Source of the DNA: Dugong dugon
Lineage: Eukaryota; Chordata; Mammalia; Sirenia; Dugongidae
Assembly: GCA_030035585.1 (NCBI GenBank)
Contig: CM057466.1
Coordinates: 115,318,682 to 115,382,681 of the forward strand
Direction: 5' to 3'
Length of the DNA: 64,000 nucleotides
Program-made: the position numbers and the translations under genes
In this document: positions 43,826 through 52,431 of the stretch, in pieces
How positions within the stretch are numbered: position 1 is the stretch's first letter
Layout: each line of letters opens with the position of its first letter
The notes under the pieces: model-generated
What the model was told of the DNA's origin: nothing
Database searches by the model: none
Seen by the model: only the letters and a program-made list of their open reading frames with translations

Positions 43826-44298
43826 TGTCATGGATTGAATTATGTCCCCCCAAAAATGTGTCTATCAGTTTGGCTGGGCCATGGTTCCCCGTATTGTGTG
43901 ATTTTCCTATATGTTGTAAATTCTGCCTCTATGATGTTAATGAGGGAGAATGGGCGGCAGTTGTGTTAGTGAGGCAGGACTCAATCTACAAGATTGGATT
44001 GTATCCTGAGGCAATCTCTTGAGATATAAAAGAAGTGAGCAGACAGATAGGAGGACCTCATACCAAGAAAGCAGTGCCAGGAGCAGAGCGTGTCCTTTGG
44101 ACCCGTGGTCCCTGTGCAGAGAAGTTCCTAGTCCAAGGGAACGCTAATGAGAAGGCTGACAGAGGGAAAGAGCCTCTCCCTGGAGCTGACGCCCTGAACT
44201 TGGATATTTAGCCTACTTTACTGTGAAGAAATAAATCTCTTTGTTAGAGACACCCACTTACAGTATTTCTATTATAGCAGCACTAGATGACTAAGACA
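43826..44298 (+). mobile_element. MaLR-like solo LTR
   Basis: Plus-strand copy: starts 'TGTCATGGATTGAATTATGT', has 'GACTCAATCTACAAGATTGG', 'GAGATATAAAAGAAGTGAGC' (TATA-like) and 'GAAGAAATAAATCTCTTTG' (polyadenylation signal). It ends 'CACTAGATGACTAAGACA'. Five-base flanks AAGTG and CAGCG do not match well. Confidence 0.92.
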
Positions 44299-44329
44299 CA
44301 GCGTAAAAACACAAAGCAAGGAAAAACAA

Positions 44330-44875
44330 GAGGGAGGAGGCAGGGGCCAAATCGTAGGTCTTGTATGGTTTGTTGACTAGCTTGGTCTGTAAGCTTTTGG
44401 GAAGATGTTTGGTTAAAGCTCATTGTGCAACGGAGTTTAGGATCTCTCATGTCTTTGTGGAGGAAAGAGTGGAGTGAAATAAATGGTGGGGGAATTGGGA
44501 CTAGTTAGAGGGTTAGTTGTAGTAGTCCAGGTGACAGGGGATGAGGGTTTGAACTAAGGTAGACGACACAGGGAAGGACATATTCAAGAACTTTTTTAAA
44601 GAGGTAAGTTCCACGGGGCATGACTGATTAGAAGTAGAGGGTGAGAGGGAAGGAGCAATCAAGAGCCATTTCCTACCTTGGTAGAGAATGATGCTGGCAA
44701 CAAAAATAAAGAATAACTGCAGGAAAGTGGTTTAGTGGTGGAAGGTAATGCAATTACTCTTGATGTGCTGAATCTGAATGCCAGGGAAAGGTCAAGTAAG
44801 CAGTTGGATATAGAAATGTCAAGAACAAGGTTTTTGCTAGAGAGAATACATTTGAAAGTCATTAGCATAGTTTTA
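44330..44875 (+). repeat. Ancient interspersed repeat (unclassified by me), 3' portion
   Basis: 'GTAGTAGTCCAGGTGACAGG', 'GTCAAGTAAGCAGTTGGATA', 'GAAAGTCATTAGCATAG' correspond to the downstream part of the class seen at 27680. Confidence 0.5.
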
Positions 44876-44878
44876 AAT

Positions 44879-45030
44879 CAATGCTTCTCAAACTTTGTGT
44901 ACATATCGCCCAAGGAGCTTGTTAAAATGTAGGTTAGGATGAGGAATATCTGGGCTGGGACCAGCGGTTTTGTATTTTTAACAGGCTCCCAAAGTGGTTG
45001 GTCTTGCAGACCACACCTTAAGCAAGGGTT
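44879..45030 (+). mobile_element. MER5-type hAT element
   Basis: 'AATGCTTCTCAAACTTTGTG', 'CAAGGAGCTTGTTAAAATGT', 'CTGGGACCAGCGGTTTTGTA', 'TAACAGGCTCCCAAAGTGG', the MER5A layout with eroded terminal repeats. Confidence 0.7.
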
Positions 45031-45499
45031 TAAATGAGTGGATGTTTCCTGTGGGAGAGCAGAGGCCTGTTTAGGAGGTGAAGGAGGGCCAGCAGTGCAC
45101 ACCAGGGAGACAACAGGACCACTTTGTAGTGTGAGGAAAGTCGCAGTAAGGAGGAAATCCAGGTCATAGACGTGGAAGTCTTTAAGAAGCAAGGCTGGCG
45201 CTGACCCAGGCGCAGAGGTCGTGGTGCATTCACTCCCTCAGGAGGAGAGCCGGCTATGGGCGCAGAAGGTGCCCCACTCCTGACTCAGAAGCCACTCTTC
45301 TCCCAATTTCCAGTGAACCGCGAAGGGCAAAAGGTCAAGGAAATTATTGTTGAGACCCTACTCTGCAGGGGGTTTGTGAATCATGTTAAACGAAATAAAA
45401 ATGGAGTGGTGCGGTTGACAACATGGATACGGTGGTAGAATGAACAATGCCCCTAAGACTTGTCTTTATCTAAACTTATCCTAGCTTTCCTGTAAATCA
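45031..45499. other. Unrecognised intergenic sequence
   Basis: No transposon or exon recognised. A 67-104 codon minus-strand frame set has no domain. Confidence 0.4.
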
Positions 45500-45651
45500 G
45501 GAGCTCTGGTGGCACCAAGGTTAAAACATTTGTCTGCTAACTGAAAGGTCGGTGGTTCGCTGGAGAGAAATATGTGGCAGTCAGCTTCCCTAAAGAGTTA
45601 CAGCCTTTGAAACCCTACAAGGCAGTTCTACTTGGTCCTACAAGGTCTCCA
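45500..45651 (+). mobile_element. AfroSINE, diverged
   Basis: 'GGAGCTCTGGTGGCACCAAG', 'CTAACTGAAAGGTCGGTGG', 'GAAACCCTACAAGGCAGTTC', then a truncated tail. It carries small deletions in the head/B-box region. Confidence 0.88.
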
Positions 45652-45660
45652 GTATAACTG

Positions 45661-45885
45661 AGGCCACCCTCATTGACCAATGAGATCCTGACAGTCCTTC
45701 AATAGTAAATTACATAAACCAATCAGAAACAAGCTTCTTTGCTTCTGCGTTTTGTCAATAAAAAGCCAGTCACTGCTTATACTCCGGGGAGTATCTACTT
45801 TCGGCTTGGAGCTACCCTATTCGTGAATCTTCTGCCTGAATAAAACCTCACCTAACAGATTAATTGACTCATTTTCTTTTGACAA
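45661..45885 (+). mobile_element. LTR-like sequence, first of two tandem copies
   Basis: About 225 bp with two CCAAT words ('ACCAATGAGATCCTGACAG' and 'AAACCAATCAGAAACAAGC'), then a GTCAATAAAAAGCCAGTCAC stretch. It continues with 'TATTCGTGAATCTTCTGCC' and an AATAAAA polyadenylation-like signal, and ends TTTTGACAA. This order (CCAAT boxes, TATA-like block, AATAAA, U5-like tail) resembles a class I ERV LTR. The exact family is not recognised. Confidence 0.65.
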
Positions 45886-45927
45886 ACCTAATAAAACTTC
45901 TTGTAACCGCCTAGCTTTCCGTACACC

Positions 45928-46159
45928 GGGCCACCCGTTAACCAATGAGATCCTGGCAGAGCTTCAGTAAAAAGTTACATAAGCCAATCAGAAATAAGCT
46001 TCTTTGCTTCCACGTATGTCAATAGAAGCCAGTCACAGCTGGTTATTTGGAGGAGTACCTTTCCGCTTCTGCTTTGCTGCTGCCCGATTCGTGAATCTTT
46101 TGCCCAAATAAATCTCATCTAATATCTTAATTCTGTGGTGACTCAGCTTCTTTTGACAA
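45928..46159 (+). mobile_element. LTR-like sequence, second tandem copy
   Basis: The same landmark order as at 45661: 'ACCAATGAGATCCTGGCAG', 'AGCCAATCAGAAATAAGC', 'GTCAATAGAAGCCAGTCAC', 'GATTCGTGAATCTTTTGCCC', AATAAA, TTTTGACAA. The two copies are offset by about 267-274 bp and differ at many positions, so the duplication is not recent. No retroviral coding sequence lies between them. Confidence 0.65.
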
Positions 46160-46371
46160 TCGTCACTTTGTTTCTGATACCTTAGAGGTTCTGAGGCCAC
46201 TGGGGTTTGTGAATCTTCACTTCCTCTGTGAAATCTTCGGGGTCTGCATCCCCTCGGGAGTTTGTGACTCGTCACTTCGTTTCTGAGATCTTCGGGGTCT
46301 GCGGTACCTTAGGGGGTTTGTGAATCTTCACTTTCGCTCTGCGACCTTCGGGGTCCGCGGTACCGTTAACT
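46155..46371 (+). repeat. 55-bp minisatellite, about four copies
   Basis: Three full units begin TTTGTGA at 46206, 46261 and 46317, preceded by a partial unit from about 46155. Each reads TTTGTGA(A/C)TC, then TTCACTT, then CTCTG(T/C)GA, then TCTTCGGGGTC(T/C)GC, then GGTACC. The unit shares GTGAATCTTC with the LTR-like U5 segment just upstream, so it probably expanded from LTR sequence. It runs into the CpG island. Confidence 0.85.
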
Positions 46372-46586
46372 ACTGCTGCGATCGGTCCGGCCCCGAGCTC
46401 CTCAGGTCGGCTAGCAGTGGGCGATGGCCGGGGACTGGACCGGCAGGGAGCTCACGATGCTGTTTCAGCTCTTGTCCCTTTCAGGAAATGGAAGCGAGGA
46501 TCGCAAGTCCGGAGTACGGAGGCGAGGCTGGCTCGGGTCCTCGCACTACCAAGCGCCGCGCTTCTCCCACGAAGGCCCCTCCCGCG

Positions 46587-46596
46587 GCGCATGCGC
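46587..46596. promoter_or_regulatory. NRF1 palindrome
   Basis: GCGCATGCGC is a perfect 10-bp NRF1 consensus, about 415 bp upstream of the ATP9B start codon inside the CpG island. Confidence 0.75.
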
Positions 46597-46630
46597 TCTC
46601 CGCCCAATGCACCGCGCGCTCCCCGTACAA

Positions 46631-46638
46631 TGACGTCA
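46631..46638. promoter_or_regulatory. CRE palindrome 1
   Basis: TGACGTCA, the full CREB/ATF site, in the context TGACGTCACAGGGCCGC, which is shared exactly with site 2. It lies 364 bp upstream of the start codon. Confidence 0.8.
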
Positions 46639-46784
46639 CAGGGCCGCAGACGCTAGGCGGAGCGAAACCTCGGACCCGGCTGCCTCCCGCTCCGCGCCTT
46701 TGCCGCATGGCGATGTCTTTGGACTGACTACGTGAGGCGAGGCGGGGCCTCGGAACGTCGCTGCTCCACGCCCTGGCCTCACAG

Positions 46785-46792
46785 TGACGTCA
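46785..46792. promoter_or_regulatory. CRE palindrome 2
   Basis: TGACGTCA within the same 17-bp context as site 1, 154 bp downstream of it. The following GTCTCGGAACG corresponds to CCTCGGACCCG after site 1, so CRE plus flank looks like a duplicated promoter module. Confidence 0.8.
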
Positions 46793-46864
46793 CAGGGCCG
46801 CCGACGAGCGGTGGGGCGGGGTCTCGGAACGCGTCATCTCCATGTTCGCGCGTTCGTCGCCTGG

Positions 46865-46872
46865 TGACGTCA
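46865..46872. promoter_or_regulatory. CRE palindrome 3
   Basis: TGACGTCA followed by TCGGGCTGC, a diverged version of the flank of sites 1 and 2. It is 80 bp downstream of site 2 and 130 bp upstream of the start codon. Confidence 0.8.
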
Positions 46873-46994
46873 TCGGGCTGCTGTCGCGCGGCAGGGAGGG
46901 CAGAGTGCGCGGGCGGCGCCTCGGCTGGGCTGGGGCGGAGGGGGCGTGAGAAGCAGCGAACTGAGGGAAGTGGGGCGGGGCGTGAGGGTGGCAG

Positions 46995-47008
46995 CCGGAA
47001 TATGGCGG
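46995..47008 (+). promoter_or_regulatory. ETS/YY1 composite over the start codon
   Basis: CCGGAA (ETS core, 46995-47000) overlaps AATATGGCGG (46999-47008), a match to the YY1 consensus AANATGGCGG. The ATG inside the YY1 site is the ATP9B initiation codon. YY1 sites over the first ATG are a known arrangement in TATA-less housekeeping promoters; occupancy here is inferred only. Confidence 0.65.
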
Positions 47009-47123
47009 ACCACATCCCTCTGTACCCGGTGCAGAGCGCCGCGGCTGCGGCCGCTGCCAACCGTAAACGCGCGGCCTACTACAGCGCGGCGGGGCCCGGC
47101 CAGGGGGCCGACCGGCATAGCAG
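47002..47123 (+). CDS. ATP9B: ATP9B, first coding exon (phospholipid-transporting ATPase IIB)
   Basis: ATP9B is a class-2 P4-type ATPase of the trans-Golgi network, related to ATP9A and yeast Neo1. It is thought to act as a lipid flippase-like pump without a CDC50 partner. The exon encodes 40 residues plus two bases of codon 41. They begin [12 protein letters not shown], continue with seven alanines and [13 protein letters not shown], and end GADRHS(R). I recognise this as the cytosolic N-terminus of mammalian ATP9B, which starts MAD-IPLYPV. All catalytic and membrane domains lie in later exons outside the window. The start has a good Kozak context (A at -3, G at +4). The donor is CAG|GTAACG at 47124. 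The frame stays open upstream to an ATG at 46732, but family conservation favours 47002. Compared with the human sequence as I remember it, positions 4 and 11 differ. Confidence 0.95.
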
Positions 47124-47330
47124 GTAACGACGGGGACCGCCTTGGCCTCGATCCTGCGCTCCCCTGTGTCCTCCCCCGCGGCCCCTGCGGCCCCTGCGGT
47201 CGCACTCTTGTCCTCGCCTGGAGCCTGCGCGGTGAGCCGAGCGTCTCTGACCCTGCCCAGTGGCAGGCTCACCCCCTCGCCGGTCAGGACCACAGGGAGG
47301 GTCTAGGGTCGCTTGTTGTCCTGCCCGCCA

Positions 47331-48419
47331 GCTGGGCCACACAGCTGTTTGCAGACTTGGGAAGTATTTCCATCCCGTATGTGAGGGTGAAGGCACAGAT
47401 TGTCATGGCTCTGGAGAATAGGGGCCCTTGAGCCCTGTTTATATTCCCGTTTGTGCCTTGGCTGACTAGATGTATGAGAAGTGGAAAGAAATAACAACAA
47501 TCAGATTTTGGGGGTTTACTGCTTTTTTTAAGTAAGATAGTACTGACTTCACTGATAATTAAAAAATAATTAGTACCCGAAACTTATTTGTAATACCCAA
47601 TAAATTGTGAATTTTAATTGCAGTGTTGCAAATACATACCTTATTGAGAGCCAGTTATTGTCACAAATATAAAGTGTAAGTGAAGAAATTTAAATTTGTT
47701 TCCTAGTTCAGTTTTTACTTAACACGTATTTACAGACTACTTTTTGTTGACAGGAATTTTTGTCTTCTAGTAATGGGAAACGGAGATTCAGGAAGGTTAA
47801 ATTGCTTAATAGGGCCCGTTTAGTTAATGACCAAATTAAAATGTCCTTCTTTGATTTAAAGTGGAAGTCTTATACCCTACGATTATCAGTTGGATTTAAC
47901 TGATACTTCACCCAAAGAAAAGAATACTACGTTTTATAAATGATATAATAATTAGAAAATGAAACTTTTAAAAAGGAGAAATAATGCGTCCTGTAGTTAA
48001 CGAAGTTGTGTTTTATTCCAGAGGGATCTTTCTTTATATCCTCTTTTGCAAGTTTGGTAGGACAGTTGTAGGCTTTGATTAAACCGTGGGCCTACTTTAA
48101 TGTTGGTGAGTTTAACCATTTTCAGAAAAGACTGTCATATTCGGGTTATTTAAAAAAAAAAAAAAAAAAAGAACCAGGATCTGCCAATCATGGTGAGCAC
48201 AGAATTTTGGATCATAATAGGTAATGAAATCCTGTGAGTGATGTCAGAAATGGTAAGGTGAGCCAAGGTGTGGAGCAGGTGTGCCATTCATTGTGTTGCA
48301 GAAGCAATAAACCGTACATGCAAGGATGAAAATACTGATTTCACTCTATCCAGTTGCTTGTGAATTTAAATTTTAGAGTAATTTTTGGCTTTGGCTATTT
48401 GAGAGTCTGTAACATAGTT
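47331..48419. other. Unique intronic sequence
   Basis: AT-rich, no transposon recognised. An 18-bp A run lies at about 48153-48170. Confidence 0.5.
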
Positions 48420-48560
48420 AAAAGAGTACATATTACAGTGTAATAGAGCTGATTTGGAGTCCTGGTTCATTTACTTATTAGCTGTGTGATCTTAGGTCAC
48501 GACTTTAAACTCTAGTATGGGGGATGCTGTTTATCATGTGGGATTGTTGAGGATCACAGG
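48420..48560 (+). mobile_element. MIR SINE, eroded
   Basis: 'GGAGTCCTGGTTCATTTACT', 'TTAGCTGTGTGATCTTAGGT', 'GATTGTTGAGGATCACAGG' appear in MIR order. Confidence 0.75.
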
Positions 48561-48940
48561 AAAACCCGTAAGGTGACCTTTTCAGGTCTTCGCTGGAAGC
48601 GCATTCTCAAGAAATTACTGTCTCCTCTTTCCTTCTAGGTGTTACATATAAGACTGATCACATTAGTGATTCTCTAAGTGGTTGAATTAGAGATGAGTAT
48701 TTGAAAATAAACCACCTATTTCAAAATAGGGTTCTATCACAGTTTGAGTCTAATAATGTTTTTTTAAAATTCTCATTTGAGTTTGATCTCTTCACTGGAG
48801 AGTAATTCGTTTGCTTGAGCATAGATATCTCTGAGAGTTGGAGTTTGGGTCAAGCTTAATACTTTTTTCTGACCTCTAATTATCATAAGACCTTTGACTA
48901 TGGGTAGAATTAAGAAATTTTGGGCTACTGATCAACTCTT

Positions 48941-49097
48941 GGAGCCCTGGTGGCTCGGTGGTTAAGAGGTCTTCTGCTAACCAAAAGGTCAGCAGTTGGT
49001 ATCCACCAGCCGCTCCTTGGAAACCCTATGGGGCAGTTCTGTTTTGTCCTGTAGGGTAGCTATGAGTTGGAATCGACTCAGCGGTAGTCGGTTTTTT
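48941..49097 (+). mobile_element. AfroSINE (short type), 8-bp TSD
   Basis: 'GGAGCCCTGGTGGCTCGGTG' to 'GGAATCGACTCAGCGG' plus a T tract. GATCAACT occurs at 48930-48937 and 49103-49110. Confidence 0.95.
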
Positions 49098-49432
49098 AGT
49101 GGGATCAACTGGTACTTCATTCCCGGTTTCTTTTGCTGTGTAAATTTTTAATTGAAAAATTTTGGCTAGGGTCCTATGGACGAATGGACTTAGTGGTTTT
49201 ATCCTCCCCACCCCACCCCCACCCCCACCATGGAAGTGGCAGTAGAAGGGGAAGGAAACATGCACTTTTGTAGTGCGTATTGTGATTAGGTACTAAAGTT
49301 CTACTTCTGAGTTTAGGAGTATCTCTACTTTTGGACATATTAAGTCGTGCTGGAAATACCTAGTGTTAGTTTTCTATTGCTGTCATAACAAATTACCAAA
49401 AATTTAGCAGCTTTAAAGCAGCATTAATTTAT
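49098..49432. other. Unique sequence with a short LTR-like fragment
   Basis: 49370-49432 ('TTTTCTATTGCTGTCATAAC', 'AAATTACCAAAAATTTAGC') resembles the reverse-complement end of an old MaLR/ERVL LTR. The CA-rich block at 49207-49232 is low complexity. Confidence 0.4.
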
Positions 49433-50164
49433 TGTTTATTGTCTTGTGTTAATTCTTCTTTAAACATTTGGTAGAATTCTCCAATAAAATAGTCTGGGCC
49501 TGGAATTTCTTTTTTGGGAATTTATAAATGATGAACTCAATTTCTTTCATGATTATAGGACTATTCAGATTATCTATTCCATCTTGGTTGAGTTTTTGTA
49601 GTTTGCAGTTTTTGAGGAATTAGCCCATTTCTTCCAAGCTGACAAATTTATTAGTATAAAGTTGTTCATAGTCTTCTGTATTATCCTTTTAATAAGGATT
49701 TTAACGTCTGTATTCATATTCCTTATTTCATTCCTCTTTTTTGTTCCCTCACATTTGCTTTGTCAGTCTTGCTAGAGGTTTGCCATATTTATTGATTGTG
49801 TTTTTTGAAGGATGAGTTTTTAGTTTCATTGATTTTTTTTCCCCCCGTTTTCCTATTTTAAATATTACTGATTTCAGATCTTTGGTTTTTCTTTCCTTCT
49901 TGCTTTGGATTTATTTCGCTCTTTTTCTAGTTTCTTTAGGTGGGGATTTAGATTATTGACTTGAGACTTTTCATCATTTCTGTCTAAAGCATTTAGTGCT
50001 GTAAATCTCCTTCTCAGTACTGCTTTAGCTACATCCCGCATATTTTGGTGTTTATTTTTGTTTTCTTATATATCTTTTTCTAGAAATCTATTGTTTTACA
50101 TTTAACTCTGTGGTCCATTTTGTTTTAATTTTTATATAAGATGTGAAGTTTAGCTCAAAGTTCT
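49433..50164 (-). mobile_element. L1 LINE ORF2 fragment A, antisense
   Basis: Antisense L1 RT-region text: 'CATTTGGTAGAATTCTCCAA', 'GGAATTTCTTTTTTGGGAAT', 'ATTGATTGTGTTTTTTGAAG', 'TAAATCTCCTTCTCAGTACT'. It ends where the RTE copy begins. Confidence 0.88.
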
Positions 50165-50506
50165 TTTTTTTTTTTCTTTCCTTTTGTTAGTTGCCATTGA
50201 CTTGATTCCAACTCATAGCAACCCCATGTATAACAGAACAAAGTCTTGCCAGGTGCTGCACCATCCTCATAACTGCTGCTGTGTTTGAGCACATTGTTGC
50301 ATCCCCTGTGTCAATCTACTTTGTTGAGGTCTTCTTTTTCGCTGACCCTCTACTTTACCAAGCATGATGTCCTTCTCCAGGGACTCATCCCTCCTGATAA
50401 CGTGTCCAAAGTAAGCAAGACAAAGTCTTGCCATCTTTGCTTCTGAGGAGCATTCTGGCTGTACTTCTTCCAAGACAGATTTGTTGTTCTGGCAGTTCAG
50501 CACCAT
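50165..50506 (-). mobile_element. RTE/BovB-type LINE 3' end
   Basis: Minus-strand translation contains AYFGHVIRRDESLEKDIMLG, then KVEGQRKR. This is the same C-terminal ORF2 motif as at 15344. The tail 'GCCATTGACTTGATTCCAAC' is shared with AfroSINE. It begins with a T-rich tract, as expected for a minus-strand 3' end. Confidence 0.9.
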
Positions 50507-51699
50507 TTGTTGAAAAGACTGTACTACCTCTGTTTAATTATTTTCACCTTTGTCACAAATCAGTGCTATAAATTTCCCTATCAGGACTGAATTTAGCTGT
50601 GTCCCACAAAATTTGATATGTTGTAATTTCATTTTCATATATGTCACTGTTTTTTAAAAATTTCCTTTGAGATTTCCTCTTTGACTCATGGATTATTTAG
50701 AAGTGTTTTTTTAAGTTTAAGTGTTTGAAAAATTGCATTTTCTCTTTCTGTTATTAATTACTAACTTGATTTCATTGTGGTTAGAGAACACACACTATGA
50801 TTGGTGCGATTTTATGGCTAAGGAGATTGTCTATTTTTGTATGTATTTCTTGCGTTCTTGAAAAGAATGTATATTCTGATGTTGTTGAATGGAATGTTCT
50901 GAAATGTTGATTATATCATGTTGGTTAATGAAGTTGTTGAGTTCTTATATAACCTTGCTGGTTTACTGTCTAGTTCTTTATCAATTGTTGAGAGAGGGTT
51001 GTTGAAGTCTCCATCTATAATTGTGGATTTGTCTTTTTCTCTTTCAGTTCTATCAGATTTTGCTTAATGTATTTTGCAGATCTGTTGTTTGGTGCATACA
51101 CATTTGAGATTACATTGTGGTCTTGATGGATTTACACTTGTATCGTTATGTAATTCCTCTGTCTCTGGTAATTTTTTTTCTTTGAAGTCTTCTTCATCTG
51201 ACATTAAAATAACTATTTCTGCTTTCCTTTGATTAATGTTTGCATGGTATATCATTTCCCATCTTTTTACTTTCAGCCAACTTACATTGTTATATTTGTA
51301 CTTAGTTTCTTGTAGTCAGAATATGGTTGGGTTGGTTCATGTTTTCCTCTCCACTCTCCCAATCTTGTTCTTTTGATTGATGTATTTAGAATGCTTATAA
51401 TCATTGTAATGACTGATATGTTAGGGCTTAATCTGCCATTTTCTTTCTTTTTTCAATTTTTTTTTATTTTGGTGTTTTCTTTTTCTTGCCATCTTGTGGA
51501 TTACTTCAACAACTTTTAGAATTCCATTTGACATATATATTGTTTTCCAGTGTATCTCTTTATATTGATAATATTTAGTGGTTCTAGGTATTCATTATAC
51601 ATAACTTATCACAGTACAGTTGTGTCAGTATTTTATCAATTCTAGTAAAGTGTAGTCTCCTTAGCTCTTTACAGTCTTCTCTTGCCGTTATTTGCAATA
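50507..51699 (-). mobile_element. L1 LINE fragment B, antisense (part 1)
   Basis: 'CAGCACCATTTGTTGAAAAG', then 'GCTGTGTCCCACAAAATTTG', 'CATGGATTATTTAGAAGTG', 'GTTAGAGAACACACACTATG' and 'CTATCAGATTTTGCTTAATG'. It repeats L1 positions already present in fragment A, so at least two L1 copies are juxtaposed. Confidence 0.85.
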
Positions 51700-51836
51700 T
51701 AGGCACGTTTTACTTTATTGCACTTCATAGATGGTACGTTTTTTACAAATTGAAGGTTTGTGGCAATCTTGTATCGAGCAAGTCTATTGGCGTTATTTTT
51801 CTAACAGCATGTGCTTCCTTCGTGTCTTTGTATCAC

Positions 51837-52158
51837 CAAAGGGGAAACAAATTTTGCAGGGCCAAACATGAGCGCTGTCATGTGGTCCACTAGTTCACTG
51901 CCATTTGCTGAGTCATTCTTATGTAAGCCCCTGGCTTGTGGTCACTCTTGTCCACTGCTGCTATAAAACCTCTGCCCTCCCACTGTGGGGTGCAGAGATC
52001 TGCTCTGGTTCTGTGCCTGCCCGGGACTTGGCCGTGTTGTAAGTCTCCCTAATAAACTCCTTTGCCGCCACTCTGGAGTTTCCCCTCTCTTTCTTCAGTC
52101 TCTTAGCACCTTCCAGTTTTGGAGGCAAATTTCAAGTTATTGGTCCGTGCCTGGACAG
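51837..52158 (+). mobile_element. LTR-like insert within Tigger1
   Basis: It interrupts the Tigger1 left UTR between 'TCTTTGTATCAC' and 'TCACATTTTGGTAATTC', so TCAC is repeated at both edges (4-bp target duplication). Inside are a TATA-like CTATAAAACC (about 51960), 'GGACTTGGCCGTGTTGTAAG' and AATAAA (52051-52056), followed by a U5-like segment. A class I ERV-type solo LTR is the best reading. The TG...CA ends are not clean. Confidence 0.6.
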
Positions 52159-52431
52159 TCACATTTTGGTAATTCTCACAATATTTCAGACTTTTTTCAT
52201 TACTGTTATATCTGTTATGGTAATCTATGATCAGTGATCTTTGATGTTACTGTTGTAATAGTTTTGGGGCACCACGAACTGCACCCATATAAGACAGCGA
52301 ACTTAATAAATGTTGTGTGTGTTCTGACTACTTCACCGACCAACCATTCCCCTGCCTCTCCCCATCTCCTCAGGCCTCCCTATTCCCTAAGACACAACAA
52401 TATTGAAATAAAGCCAATTTATAAGCCTTCA

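Larger units (their letters stand above)
46340..47330. promoter_or_regulatory. ATP9B: CpG island / TATA-less promoter of ATP9B
   Basis: About 1 kb of very CpG-dense DNA in an otherwise AT-rich window, centred on the first coding exon. GC boxes of the GGGGCGG type lie at 46813-46821, 46932-46938 and 46972-46980. No TATA box is seen near the coding start. Such islands normally drive broadly expressed genes, which fits the known wide expression of ATP9 proteins. The transcription start site cannot be fixed from the sequence. Confidence 0.93.

Noticed and set aside
1-46000. Search for SALL3 exons (C2H2 zinc fingers) upstream
   Set aside because: No C-x2-C-x12-H-x3-H pattern was found in the longer open frames provided. 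SALL3, if syntenic, lies beyond the left edge.
46320-46727. Plus-strand frames of 69-135 codons upstream of ATP9B
   Set aside because: Three overlapping frames in the GC-rich promoter, with no conserved protein resemblance and interrupted relative to one another.
46790-47293. 167-codon antisense frame and other minus-strand frames over the ATP9B exon
   Set aside because: CpG-rich DNA has few stop codons. These frames are antisense shadows of the island and lack family similarity. A divergent gene on the minus strand is possible in principle but unsupported.
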